Below are positions 16,203 through 25,273 of a DNA stretch of 32,060 nt, in pieces (position 1 is the first letter of the stretch; every line of letters starts with the position of its first letter). The notes under the pieces are model-generated. The model had not been told where the DNA came from. It worked only from the letters and a program-made list of their open reading frames with translations, and did no database searches. Made by a program: the position numbers and the translations under genes. This DNA is from Paludibacteraceae bacterium (GTDB lineage: Bacteria > Bacteroidota > Bacteroidia > Bacteroidales > Paludibacteraceae): positions 1 to 32,060 of the forward strand of contig JAFTCC010000011.1 of NCBI GenBank assembly GCA_017454915.1, read 5' to 3'.

Positions 16203-16275
16203 TGACCCCTGAGGGGCTCGAACCCTCGACCCACTGATTAAGAGTCAGTTGCTCTACCAACTGAGCTAAGGAGTC
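16203..16275 (-). tRNA. tRNA-Lys (anticodon CUU)
   Basis: On the minus strand, an acceptor GACTCCT/AGGGGTC, a D-arm with AGCTCAGTTGGTAGAGC, an anticodon stem ACTGA/TCAGT enclosing CTCTTAA (anticodon CTT), and a T-arm GAGGG TTCGAGC CCCTC. It is 73 bases with discriminator A and no encoded CCA. Confidence 0.95.
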
Positions 16276-16340
16276 ATAGTCCAATAATAAATTGACTATT
16301 TCAAAATGACATTTTTGGGTTCTTCCCTCAAAAGCGACTG

Positions 16341-16371
16341 CAAAGTTACAACCTTTTTTTGAAACAGCAAA
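16341..16371 (-). promoter_or_regulatory. Promoter of the tRNA-Lys/tRNA-Gln operon
   Basis: On the minus strand, TTTG (16371-16368), exactly 19 bases, then TAACTTTG (16348-16341), followed by C. The tRNA-Lys 5' end is 65 bases downstream. Confidence 0.8.
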
Positions 16372-16472
16372 GTTTTTTGAGGATTTTTTTGCTTAAAAAT
16401 TTCAAGCTGCGCCCTGAAAGAATATGCCGTCAAAACATGACGCAGCTTTGGGGCGGCCGTAGGATTGGCGAG

Positions 16473-16504
16473 TTTGCGTAACTGCGAAACTTTGCGTAAC
16501 TTTG
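16473..16504 (+). promoter_or_regulatory. Promoter of leuS
   Basis: TTTG (16473-16476), 20 bases, then TAACTTTG (16497-16504), followed by C. The 11-mer TTTGCGTAACT occurs twice here (16473 and 16491), so the promoter may have arisen by a short duplication. The ATG is 56 bases downstream. No T-box or leucine leader peptide was seen. Confidence 0.8.
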
Positions 16505-16560
16505 CAGGTTGGAATTGATTACAAAAAAAAAATAACAGAAAATCTATAAAGAATAATATC

Positions 16561-19395
16561 ATGTCGGAATACAAATTTCAGGAGATAGAGCAACGCTGGC
16601 AAGAGGAATGGCAGCGCACTGATGCCTACAAAACCTCTAACGGCAGCAAAAAACCAAAATATTATGTCTTGGACATGTTCCCCTACCCCTCCGGCGCGGG
16701 ACTTCACGTTGGACATCCGCTGGGCTACATAGCCAGCGACATTTTTAGCCGCTACAAACGCCTGCGCGGCTTCAATGTTCTCCACCCAATGGGTTTTGAC
16801 GCTTACGGGTTACCGGCCGAACAATATGCGATACAGACAGGACAACACCCCGAAAAAACCACCACCGTCAACATCGCCCGCTACCGCGAGCAGCTGGGCA
16901 AAATAGGATTGGGATACGACTGGTCAAGGGCCGTAAAAACTTGCGACCCCGACTACTACCATTGGACACAATGGGCGTTCATCGAAATGTTTAACCACTA
17001 CTACGACAACCGCACTGACAAAGCCCTCCCGATTGCCAATTTGGAGAAACACCTTGCTCAGCACGGCACGGAAGGACTTGACGCGGCATGCACCACAGAA
17101 CTCAACCTCACGGCTGAACAATGGAACGCGATGAGCGTTAAGGAAAAATCGGACACGCTGATGAACTACCGCCTCGCCTACCTCGCCGACACAAAGGTAA
17201 ACTGGTGTCCGGCGCTCGGCACAGTGCTGGCTAACGATGAGGTGGTAAACGGCCTGTCAGAGCGCGGAGGACATCCGGTTGAACAACGCATTATGCGACA
17301 GTGGTGCCTGCGGGTGAGCGCATACTCACAAAGACTGCTTGACGGGCTGGAACGAATCGACTGGTCGGACTCAATAAAAGACTCGCAACGCAATTGGATA
17401 GGCCGCAGCGAAGGTGCTGAAATGCACTTCATGGCAAAAGATATCGACATCACTATCTTCACCACGAGGGCTGACACCGTGTTTGGCGTAACATTCATGG
17501 TGCTCGCGCCGGAAAGCAAATACGTCAGCATGCTGACGACTGAAGAACAGCATGCCGAAGTGGAGCAATACTTGGAACAAGTTAGGCACCGGACCGAACT
17601 GGAACGCATTGCAGACAAAAAAGTTACAGGCGTGTTTACCGGCAGTTACGCCACCAATCCCTTGACCGGCAAAAATATACCTATATACGTCAGCAACTAT
17701 GTGCTGTCCGGATACGGAACAGGAGCCATCATGGCGGTGCCTGCGCACGATAGCCGCGACTATGCTTTCGCAAAACATTTCAACTTGCCAATCATACCGC
17801 TCATTGAGGGTGCCGACGTGTCAGAGCAGTCGTTTGACGCAAAAGAAGGCATCATGATAAACTCTCCGATGAAAACGGACGCGGCTGACGGACAGGACCG
17901 CTTAGTGCTCAACGGCTTGAGCGTGAAAGAAGCTATAGCCAAGACTAAAGAATACATTACCGCCAAAGGCATCGGGCGCGTCAAAGTCAACTACCGACTG
18001 CGCGACGCCATCTTCAGCCGCCAGCGCTATTGGGGCGAGCCGTTCCCTGTCTATTACAAGCAGGATGAGCAAGGCGAATCATACCCCGTCATGTTGCCCG
18101 AAGAGTGCTTGCCTCTCGCGCTGCCTGACGTGGACAAATTCCTGCCGACAGCCGACGGACAGCCGCCGCTTGGCAACGCCAAACAGTGGGCATGGGACGA
18201 AGTCAACCATAAGGTAGTCAACAACAGCCTTATAGACCACAAGACCGTGTTCCCGCTCGAGCTTTGCACCATGCCTGGCTTTGCCGGTTCATCGGCTTAC
18301 TACCTAAGGTACATGGACCCGCATAACGACCGCGAACTCGTGAGCCGCGAGGCTGACGAATACTGGCAACAGGTTGACCTGTACCTCGGCGGACGAGAGC
18401 ACGCTACCGGGCACCTCATTTATAGCAGGTTCTGGAACAAATTCCTCTTTGACCTCGGACTGGTTTGCAAAGACGAACCATTCGCAAAGCTCATCAACCA
18501 GGGCATGATACAGGGACGCACTAACTATGCGTACAGAATCGTAGGAACTAACAAATACGTTTCGCTCGGCCTCAAAGACCAGTATGAAACGCAACCCATA
18601 CGCGTCAACGTCAACATCGTGCACAACGACATCCTCGACATTGACGCTTTCCGCAATTGGATGCCAGAGTTCAAAGACGCCGAATTCATACTTGAAGACG
18701 GCAACTATGTGTGCGGCTACGCTGTTGAAAAGATGAGCAAGACATTCTACAATGTTGTCAACCCCGACGACATCGTGGAGCACTACGGAGCCGACACTCT
18801 GCGCCTCTACGAAATGTTCTTGGGACCCATTGAACAGTCAAAACCATGGGACACCAACGGCATCGACGGAGTTCACCGCTTCCTCAAGCGGCTGTGGTCG
18901 ATGTACGACAACATCACTGACACCGAGCCCAATGCCGACGAACTCAAGAGCCTCCACAAACTCATTAAGAAAGTAACACAGGACATCGAAGGCTTCTCAT
19001 TCAACACCAGCATACCAGCATTCATGATATGCCAAAACGAGCTCACGCAGGCGAAATGCGCAAAACGCGCCATACTTGAGCCGTTGCTCGTTGTCCTCAG
19101 TCCATTCGCACCGCACATAGCCGAAGAGCTATGGCACCAACTGGGGCACAACACATCTGTGCTTGACGCACAATGGCCAGAATGGAACGAGGCTTATCTC
19201 GTCGAAAGCAAAGTCAAATACCCGGTTTCATTCAACGGCAAAGTACGCTTCACACTTGAAGTGGCAGCCGACACCGAAGCGGCGGAGATTGAACGACTGG
19301 CGCTCAATGACCCGCAGGCGCAAAACTGGCTTGCAGGAAAACAAGTCAAAAAAGTCATCGTAGTACCAAAACGAATAGTCAACATAGTAATTTAA
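16561..19395 (+). CDS. leuS: Leucyl-tRNA synthetase
   Basis: A 944-residue class I synthetase. The HIGH-type motif is HVGH in [16 protein letters not shown] (near residue 44). The editing domain includes [19 protein letters not shown] (near 300) and [20 protein letters not shown] (near 395). [11 protein letters not shown] returns to the catalytic core, and the KMSKS loop reads KMSKT in [17 protein letters not shown] (near 727). A long leucine-specific insertion lies between [12 protein letters not shown] and the KMSK loop, giving a length above E. coli LeuRS but usual for Bacteroidota. The last residues form the anticodon and C-terminal domains. Two polysaccharide genes follow closely on the same strand. 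Confidence 0.97.
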   Translation: MSEYKFQEIEQRWQEEWQRTDAYKTSNGSKKPKYYVLDMFPYPSGAGLHVGHPLGYIASDIFSRYKRLRGFNVLHPMGFDAYGLPAEQYAIQTGQHPEKTTTVNIARYREQLGKIGLGYDWSRAVKTCDPDYYHWTQWAFIEMFNHYYDNRTDKALPIANLEKHLAQHGTEGLDAACTTELNLTAEQWNAMSVKEKSDTLMNYRLAYLADTKVNWCPALGTVLANDEVVNGLSERGGHPVEQRIMRQWCLRVSAYSQRLLDGLERIDWSDSIKDSQRNWIGRSEGAEMHFMAKDIDITIFTTRADTVFGVTFMVLAPESKYVSMLTTEEQHAEVEQYLEQVRHRTELERIADKKVTGVFTGSYATNPLTGKNIPIYVSNYVLSGYGTGAIMAVPAHDSRDYAFAKHFNLPIIPLIEGADVSEQSFDAKEGIMINSPMKTDAADGQDRLVLNGLSVKEAIAKTKEYITAKGIGRVKVNYRLRDAIFSRQRYWGEPFPVYYKQDEQGESYPVMLPEECLPLALPDVDKFLPTADGQPPLGNAKQWAWDEVNHKVVNNSLIDHKTVFPLELCTMPGFAGSSAYYLRYMDPHNDRELVSREADEYWQQVDLYLGGREHATGHLIYSRFWNKFLFDLGLVCKDEPFAKLINQGMIQGRTNYAYRIVGTNKYVSLGLKDQYETQPIRVNVNIVHNDILDIDAFRNWMPEFKDAEFILEDGNYVCGYAVEKMSKTFYNVVNPDDIVEHYGADTLRLYEMFLGPIEQSKPWDTNGIDGVHRFLKRLWSMYDNITDTEPNADELKSLHKLIKKVTQDIEGFSFNTSIPAFMICQNELTQAKCAKRAILEPLLVVLSPFAPHIAEELWHQLGHNTSVLDAQWPEWNEAYLVESKVKYPVSFNGKVRFTLEVAADTEAAEIERLALNDPQAQNWLAGKQVKKVIVVPKRIVNIVI

Positions 19396-19405
19396 CGTAT
19401 ATAAT

Positions 19406-20704
19406 ATGTTATCATTATCAGACACTTCCATAGCTGTCATAGGGCTTGGATACGTTGGTTTGCCGCTGGCGATTGAGTACGGCAAAAAATATAGAGTAAT
19501 AGGTTTTGACATCAACCGCGAGCGCGTGGCCGAACTCAACAGCGGACACGACAAGACGCTTGAGGCGGACCTTGATGGCATGAAACAGGCTACAGACCTT
19601 TGGGAAAACACCCACCAGATTGGCTTGACATTCTCATCAATAGAGGCGGACCTGCGCCCATCAAACGTTTACATCGTAACAGTGCCCACTCCCATAGACC
19701 GTTTCAACAACCCTGACTTAACACCTCTGCTCAAGGCAACAGCCATGATAGGACGCGTGCTGAAACGCGGTGACGTGGTCATTTACGAATCAACAGTTTA
19801 CCCAGGATGCACCGAAGAAGACTGCGTGCCTGTGCTCGAAAAGGAAAGCGGGCTGAAGTTCAATGAGGACTTCTTCTGCGGCTACAGCCCTGAGCGCATC
19901 AACCCCGGCGACAAGGAACGCACCTTGCTCAACATCACCAAAATCACATCAGGCTCGACTCCCGAAGCCGCAGACTTTGTTGACGCGCTTTACAACAGTA
20001 TTCTCCAAGGAGGCACCCACCGCGCGCCAAACATGAAGGTTGCGGAATGCGCGAAAGCCATCGAAAACGCACAGCGAGACGTCAACATCAGTTTCATGAA
20101 CGAACTCGCGCTGATTTGCGACCGCGTGGGCATCGACACCAACGACGTGATAGAGGCTGCCGGCAGCAAATGGAACTTCCGCAAATACCGTCCGGGACTC
20201 GTGGGCGGGCACTGCATAAGCGTGGACCCCTACTACCTTGCTCACAAAGCCAAGGCACTCGGATACAACCCTGAAGTGATTTTGTCGGGCAGAAGAGTCA
20301 ACAACAGTATCGCTAAGTTTATCGCCGACAAAACGCTAAAACTGATGATTCGCAATAACACCAAAATCATGGACAGCAACGTGCTCGTGCTTGGCATTAC
20401 GTTTAAGGAAAACTGTCCAGACTGCCGCAATACCAAGGTGGTTGACATCTGCGACGAACTCAATGATTTCGGCTGCCACGTTGATATCTATGACCCATGG
20501 GCGGACCCCGAAGTCGTGCGCCACGAGTTTCACCGCGAACTAATCCCCGCCATTGACCCCGACAAGCACTACGACGCAATCGTGGCATGTGTGGCACACA
20601 GACAGTTCTACGACTTCGACTTCAAAAAATATAAGCAGCAAGGGGCAGTTATATTCGACGTGAAAGCATTTGTAGAACGCGAACTCGTTGACGCAAGGCT
20701 GTAA
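19406..20704 (+). CDS. Nucleotide-sugar dehydrogenase (UDP-HexNAc 6-dehydrogenase, TviB/WbpO-like)
   Basis: A 432-residue NAD-dependent enzyme. GLGYVGLPLA near residue 13 is the Rossmann loop. IVTVPTPID and YESTVYPGCTEE line the cofactor and substrate sites. AECAKAIENAQRDVNISFMNE is the central helix, and GGHCISVDPYYL carries the catalytic Cys270. VLGITFKENCPDCRNTKV opens the C-terminal domain. It should oxidise a UDP-N-acetylhexosamine to its uronic acid for a surface polysaccharide; TviB/VipA-type enzymes are the nearest recalled relatives. It starts 10 bp after leuS and is followed by a flippase gene 49 bp on, so all three may be co-transcribed. Confidence 0.88.
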   Translation: MLSLSDTSIAVIGLGYVGLPLAIEYGKKYRVIGFDINRERVAELNSGHDKTLEADLDGMKQATDLWENTHQIGLTFSSIEADLRPSNVYIVTVPTPIDRFNNPDLTPLLKATAMIGRVLKRGDVVIYESTVYPGCTEEDCVPVLEKESGLKFNEDFFCGYSPERINPGDKERTLLNITKITSGSTPEAADFVDALYNSILQGGTHRAPNMKVAECAKAIENAQRDVNISFMNELALICDRVGIDTNDVIEAAGSKWNFRKYRPGLVGGHCISVDPYYLAHKAKALGYNPEVILSGRRVNNSIAKFIADKTLKLMIRNNTKIMDSNVLVLGITFKENCPDCRNTKVVDICDELNDFGCHVDIYDPWADPEVVRHEFHRELIPAIDPDKHYDAIVACVAHRQFYDFDFKKYKQQGAVIFDVKAFVERELVDARL

Positions 20705-20753
20705 TTGCGGTGTCAAATCTCAAAAAAAGGAATGCCAGTGAACGCCATGCGCA

Positions 20754-22118
20754 ATGTTAAAAAGCATGACTGACGGAGTTGAAAACATAGGACGCAAAGA
20801 CGTGGTATGGAGTTACATAGCCACGGCATTCACTATAGGGGCAGGTGTCATTCTCCTGCCCTTTATTTTGCACACCTTGCCTGCACCGGCAGTTGGGCTG
20901 TGGACTGTGTTTCAGACCGTGAATATGCTTACCATACTGCTCGACTTTGGATTTTCGCCATCATTTGCACGCAACATTACCTACATTTTCAGCGGTGTGC
21001 GACACCTCAAGGCCGAAGGGATAGACCACAACAGTCTGTCGAACAGCGTTGACTACCAACTGCTTAGCGACACTATATGCGCAATGCGCCGTTTCTACAG
21101 AATCATGGCGCTCGCCCTGCTGGCATTACTGTTCATCGCAGGAACTCCCTATTTTTTTCACATAATAGACGGATATGAAGGCAGTCGAACAGATGCCATC
21201 GCAGCATGGTTTATTCTCGTGGCGGTAAATTTTTACAACCTCTACACGATGTACTATGACGCGCTATTGAGCGGCAAAGGTTACGTCAAGCGAAGCAAGC
21301 AAATCATCATGACGGGTCAGGCTGTGTATTTGCTGATAGCTATCATCGCCTTGTACTGCGGCGGCGGACTGACAGCCATAGTTAGCGCTCAACTCGCCTC
21401 GTTTCTTATCAGGCGCTTTATGTCATACCGCGTGTTCTTCACGCACGAGATGCGCAGTCTGCTCCCCGAGGCTGACAAAAACGCCGGACGAGAAGTCTTC
21501 AACGCCATACTGCCTAATGCTGTCAAGACAGGGCTTACGCAACTGGGAGGGTTCGCCGTCAACCGGGCGTCTGTGCTCATTGCTCCGATATATGTGGGGC
21601 TGACCGATGTCGCGGCATTTGGCATCACTATGCAGGTGCTTGACATTCTGGGCGGACTGGGCACCGTTTACTATCAGGCCAACACCCCAAAAATAGCGCA
21701 ACTGCGCACTAACGGCGATATCCGCCAAGTGGGACGACTTTTCTGGCAAGCAGAAGGAATGTTGATACTCACTATGTTCGTCGGAGGCATCACGTTTTTA
21801 GCGTTTGGGAACTGGGCACTGCAACTTATCGGCAGCGACACGCAATTCCTGCCTGCACAGATGATGGCAACAATGATTGCAATTGCATGGTTGGAGAAAA
21901 ACCACGCCGTTGCAGCAGGATTCATACAAGCCAAAAACGAAATACCATTCTTCATCCCGTCGCTGCTTTCTGGTGGTGCCACGATAATTCTGCTGTGGCT
22001 CATGCTCTCACCATTGGGCATGGGGCTTTGGGGCATGATACTCGCCCCCGGATTGGCACAAATAGTATATCAAAACTGGAAATGGCCATCAGTGGTCATC
22101 AAAGAAATACGAAGATAA
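20754..22118 (+). CDS. Polysaccharide flippase (Wzx/PST-type membrane protein)
   Basis: A 454-residue protein with about 12 to 14 hydrophobic segments and the layout of the MOP/polysaccharide export superfamily. The first helix follows VVWSYIATAFTIGAGVILLP, then comes LDFGFSPSFARNITYIFSG, typical of Wzx-like proteins. GLTQLGGFAVNRASVLIAP is the central repeat start. It is expected to move undecaprenyl-linked sugar units across the inner membrane. The start may be the second Met at 20766. It pairs with the UDP-sugar dehydrogenase, but no glycosyltransferase or polymerase gene is next to them. Confidence 0.82.
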   Translation: MLKSMTDGVENIGRKDVVWSYIATAFTIGAGVILLPFILHTLPAPAVGLWTVFQTVNMLTILLDFGFSPSFARNITYIFSGVRHLKAEGIDHNSLSNSVDYQLLSDTICAMRRFYRIMALALLALLFIAGTPYFFHIIDGYEGSRTDAIAAWFILVAVNFYNLYTMYYDALLSGKGYVKRSKQIIMTGQAVYLLIAIIALYCGGGLTAIVSAQLASFLIRRFMSYRVFFTHEMRSLLPEADKNAGREVFNAILPNAVKTGLTQLGGFAVNRASVLIAPIYVGLTDVAAFGITMQVLDILGGLGTVYYQANTPKIAQLRTNGDIRQVGRLFWQAEGMLILTMFVGGITFLAFGNWALQLIGSDTQFLPAQMMATMIAIAWLEKNHAVAAGFIQAKNEIPFFIPSLLSGGATIILLWLMLSPLGMGLWGMILAPGLAQIVYQNWKWPSVVIKEIRR

Positions 22119-22140
22119 ACACCTGCTGCTAAAATGGTTC

Positions 22141-22164
22141 TATAACTATAACTATAACTATAAC
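22141..22164. repeat. Four tandem TATAAC units
   Basis: TATAAC is repeated four times without interruption, between the flippase stop and the bidirectional terminator. It is a pure 6-bp microsatellite. Confidence 0.85.
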
Positions 22165-22172
22165 ACAAACTA

Positions 22173-22208
22173 ATTGCGGGCACCGTCTTATGAGATGGTG
22201 CCCGCAAT
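22173..22208 (+). terminator. Bidirectional terminator between flippase and tkt
   Basis: A 16-bp stem (22173-22188 with 22193-22208, one G-T wobble) with a TATG loop, GC-rich core GCGGGCACC. It lies 54 bp past the flippase stop and 39 bp past the convergent tkt stop. Confidence 0.85.
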
Positions 22209-22247
22209 AATTATACGAATTATACGAGTCTGATGACAGAGTGAGGT

Positions 22248-24263
22248 TTACTTACCGAGTACACGCAGAACTTGTTCGCGGACGTTTTCTGCCGTGAAAC
22301 CCAGTTTCTCGTCAAGCACTTTGTAAGGTGCGGAGAAGCCGAAACTGCGTAGTCCCCAGATGTGGTGAATGTTACCCACAAGTCCGAGCAGCGTTACGGG
22401 CAGGCCTGCCGTCATACCAAAGCGCGGGATGTCAACAGGAAGTATCTCATTCTGATATTCGTGAGGCTGCGAGCGGAACAAGCCTTCTGACGGCACTGAC
22501 ACAATGCGGGCTTTCACGCCGTCGGCACGCAGCAGTTTTTCGCCTGCCACAAGCGTGGACACTTCCGAACCGCTTGCCACAAGCACGATGTCGGGCTTGC
22601 CTGCGGGTTCACATACGATATATGCGCCTTTCTCCGATTGCTTGTAGTCCGTGCCTTCTGGAAGCATAGGAATGTTCTGGCGGCTGAAAATCAAAGCCGT
22701 GGGAGTCTTGTCATTTTCAAGCGCAAGACGCCATGCCTCATTGGTTTCAAGGGCGTCGGCAGGACGAAGCACGAGCATAGAATTGCGACCGCTGTGGTTC
22801 TGAAGTTGTTCAAGCAGACGGATTTGAGCCTCTTGTTCAACGGGTTCGTGAGTCGGTCCGTCCTCGCCCACACGGAATGCGTCGTGCGTCCAGATAAATA
22901 TCACTGGAAGTTCCATCAGCGCTGCCATGCGAACTGCCGGTTTCATATAGTCGCTGAACACGAAGAACGTGCCGCAAGCCGGAATCACGCCACCGTGCAG
23001 AGCCATGCCTATGCAGCAGCAAGCCATAGTGAGTTCGCTAACACCGGCCTGAAGGAAAGCACCGCTGAAATCGCCTTTGGCGAAAGCGTGAGTTTTCTTG
23101 AGGAACCCGTCAGTCTTGTCAGAGTTGGAGAGGTCAGCTGATGCCACAACCATGTTCTCCACGTTTTGAGCCAACATGCTAAGCACGGCGGCCGAAGCGG
23201 CACGAGTGGCTGCATCAGGTTTCTGCTCCACGTTCCAGTCCAAAGCCGGTAGCTTGCGGTCAACAAATGACTGAAGTTTGGCGGCAAGTTCGGGATTTTC
23301 TTTCTGCCATTTTGCAAATTCAGCCTTGCGTTCTGCTGTATATGCGCGGAGCTCAACGGCACGGTCATCATAAAGTTTTTTCACGTCGTCCCAAATCACA
23401 AACGGGTCGTCTGGATTGCCACCAAGATTCGTGATCGTCTGGCGATAATTGTCACCGCCAAGCGGAGCACCGTGAGTAGATATTGCGTTCTCGTAAGATG
23501 AACCGTCTGCCTTGCGCGCACCTTTGCCCATGATTGTCTTACCGATGATTAGGGCCGGTTGACCTTTCACCTCTTGCGCTTCAAGGAGTGCCTCGCGGAT
23601 TTGCTGGGCATCATTGCCGTTAATGACTTTAACCCACCAGCCCCATGCACGGTATTTAGACTCAACATCTTCGCTGTCAACAGCCGCGCACTCGGTTGAG
23701 AGCTGTATGCCGTTCGAGTCATAGAACATGATAAGGTTGTCAAGCCCGAGGTGTCCGGCAAGACGGCCTGCACCCTGCGAAATCTCTTCCTGCACGCCGC
23801 CATCGCTAATGAAAGCGTAAATGCGGTGGCGCAGCACCTCGCCAAAGCGGGCACGCAAGAATTTGTCCGCAATAGCGGCTCCCACTGCAAATGTATGCCC
23901 CTGACCGAGCGGACCGGAAGTGTTTTCTATGCCGTAACGGAGACTGCGCTCAGGGTGGCCGGGAGTTACAGAACCCCACTGGCGCAATTGTTTCAAATCA
24001 TCAAGATGGAATTTGCCGGAAAGTGTGAGAACACTGTAGAGCATCGGAGCCATGTGACCCGGGTCAAGAAAGAAGCGGTCACGCAAAAACCATGCGCCGT
24101 CATCGGGGTCGTAGTTGAGGAACTCGCTAAAAAGGACGTTGACAAAATCAGAACCGCCCATTGCGCCACCAGGGTGACCTGACTTGGCTTTTTCTACCAT
24201 CGACGCTTCCAATATACGCAGATTATCTGCTGCGCGGTTAAGAAGTGATACAGGATTTTTCAT
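22248..24263 (-). CDS. tkt: Transketolase
   Basis: 671 residues from the ATG at 24261-24263. The frame stays open to 24368, but those 35 residues overlap the methyltransferase gene and are unlike transketolase, whereas MKNPVSLLNRAADNLRILEA is a normal opening. KSGHPGGAMGGSD is at about 27-39. GIENTSGPLGQGHTFAVGAA, FISDGGVQEEISQGAGRLAG (thiamine diphosphate binding) and FRVGEDGPTHEPVEQEAQIR follow. It transfers two-carbon ketol units in the non-oxidative pentose phosphate pathway. Only 22 bp separate it from the upstream methyltransferase stop, and I see no promoter in the 100 bp before its start. Confidence 0.96.
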   Translation of the reverse strand: MKNPVSLLNRAADNLRILEASMVEKAKSGHPGGAMGGSDFVNVLFSEFLNYDPDDGAWFLRDRFFLDPGHMAPMLYSVLTLSGKFHLDDLKQLRQWGSVTPGHPERSLRYGIENTSGPLGQGHTFAVGAAIADKFLRARFGEVLRHRIYAFISDGGVQEEISQGAGRLAGHLGLDNLIMFYDSNGIQLSTECAAVDSEDVESKYRAWGWWVKVINGNDAQQIREALLEAQEVKGQPALIIGKTIMGKGARKADGSSYENAISTHGAPLGGDNYRQTITNLGGNPDDPFVIWDDVKKLYDDRAVELRAYTAERKAEFAKWQKENPELAAKLQSFVDRKLPALDWNVEQKPDAATRAASAAVLSMLAQNVENMVVASADLSNSDKTDGFLKKTHAFAKGDFSGAFLQAGVSELTMACCCIGMALHGGVIPACGTFFVFSDYMKPAVRMAALMELPVIFIWTHDAFRVGEDGPTHEPVEQEAQIRLLEQLQNHSGRNSMLVLRPADALETNEAWRLALENDKTPTALIFSRQNIPMLPEGTDYKQSEKGAYIVCEPAGKPDIVLVASGSEVSTLVAGEKLLRADGVKARIVSVPSEGLFRSQPHEYQNEILPVDIPRFGMTAGLPVTLLGLVGNIHHIWGLRSFGFSAPYKVLDEKLGFTAENVREQVLRVLGK

Positions 24264-24285
24264 TTTGATTAGTATTTTGATTTGG

Positions 24286-25272
24286 TTAATGATTTGCTGA
24301 ATATTGATTTTCAAATTCTGATGCTTGCGAAACTGACGGTTCGAAAGACACTTTTTCCCAAAAGGCATTCAATCCTTTCAATTCAATGTAAGGATGAACA
24401 AACATATCACCTTCTATATTCTTCAAGTGTTTAGCGAAAAAAGACCTAGACTGCTCATCCTTGTCACACATGATGCAATGCCGGTTTTCTTCAATGCAAA
24501 CCCTACCAGTAGTACCACTGCCTGCAAAAAAATCCAGTACCACAGAGCCAGGATAGGCAAGGGCTTTAACAAAACGGCGAATTATTTCCAGAGGTTTTTG
24601 AGTGGGATGCCCTACCCTTTCTAGCGAATTACCGTTAAGACGTCCTATTTCCCACACATTAGTCGGGTTTTTGCCTTTCATCACATTTTCCGGTACAAGC
24701 CTTTTATCACGCAATGCCTCTTGCATTTCTTTTTCACCGTATGGAACCCTAACAGAATCAAGGTCAAAATAATAATCAGAAGATTTTGTCAGCCATATAG
24801 CCTCTTCATGCCGATTTGCAAAATAACGATGGGCTGACATTCCGTTTTTGTAGTACCATACCACCATGTTCACCAATCGGAAATCTGTATTATGACGACA
24901 ATAATGTATTAGTTCTATTAAATCTCCACTTTTTTCATTTTGGAATTGAGTCCCGCCAAAAACGACCATACTCCCATTAGGAGAAAGAACCCTATATGAC
25001 TCTCTAATCCAAGCAGAAGCCCAATCAATATAATTATCATACTTGTCCCATTCTGCTAAATCAAGGTTATATGGCGGGTCAATTAGAATCAGCTGCACTG
25101 ACTCATCGGGAATTTCTTTTAGAAGTTCCAAGCAATCTTTTTGCTGCAAAACATAATATGATTGAGATGGAGTACTGAAATCAACACTTGACTTATGTTT
25201 TATTCCATCTTTATGCATTCTGTTCAGCTGCATTAGTCCGGAGTTACTATGCGAACGGTTATGTATTGCCAT
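24286..25272 (-). CDS. Type II DNA adenine methyltransferase, M.RsrI-like (predicted GAATTC)
   Basis: A 328-residue N6-adenine methyltransferase of the beta class: the catalytic DPPY (65-68, in LILIDPPYNLDLAEWD) comes before the AdoMet motif FAGSGTT (about 249-255). The resemblance to M.RsrI as I recall it is extensive. It opens with an Asn/Arg/Ser/His-rich MAIHNRSHSNSGLMQLNR, then has FANRHEEAIW, FDLDSVRVPYGE, and NPTNVW followed by RLNGNSLERVGHPTQKP. It should methylate GAATTC and protect the host from the endonuclease upstream. The two genes abut as TGA-A-ATG. Base composition is AT-rich (18 G+C in 24901-24960), unlike tkt, which points to transfer. Confidence 0.9.
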   Translation of the reverse strand: MAIHNRSHSNSGLMQLNRMHKDGIKHKSSVDFSTPSQSYYVLQQKDCLELLKEIPDESVQLILIDPPYNLDLAEWDKYDNYIDWASAWIRESYRVLSPNGSMVVFGGTQFQNEKSGDLIELIHYCRHNTDFRLVNMVVWYYKNGMSAHRYFANRHEEAIWLTKSSDYYFDLDSVRVPYGEKEMQEALRDKRLVPENVMKGKNPTNVWEIGRLNGNSLERVGHPTQKPLEIIRRFVKALAYPGSVVLDFFAGSGTTGRVCIEENRHCIMCDKDEQSRSFFAKHLKNIEGDMFVHPYIELKGLNAFWEKVSFEPSVSQASEFENQYSANH

Positions 25273-25273
25273 T

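Noticed and set aside
24264..24368. 35-residue N-terminal extension of transketolase
   Set aside because: It overlaps the methyltransferase coding region and is unlike transketolase; the ATG at 24263 gives a normal N-terminus.
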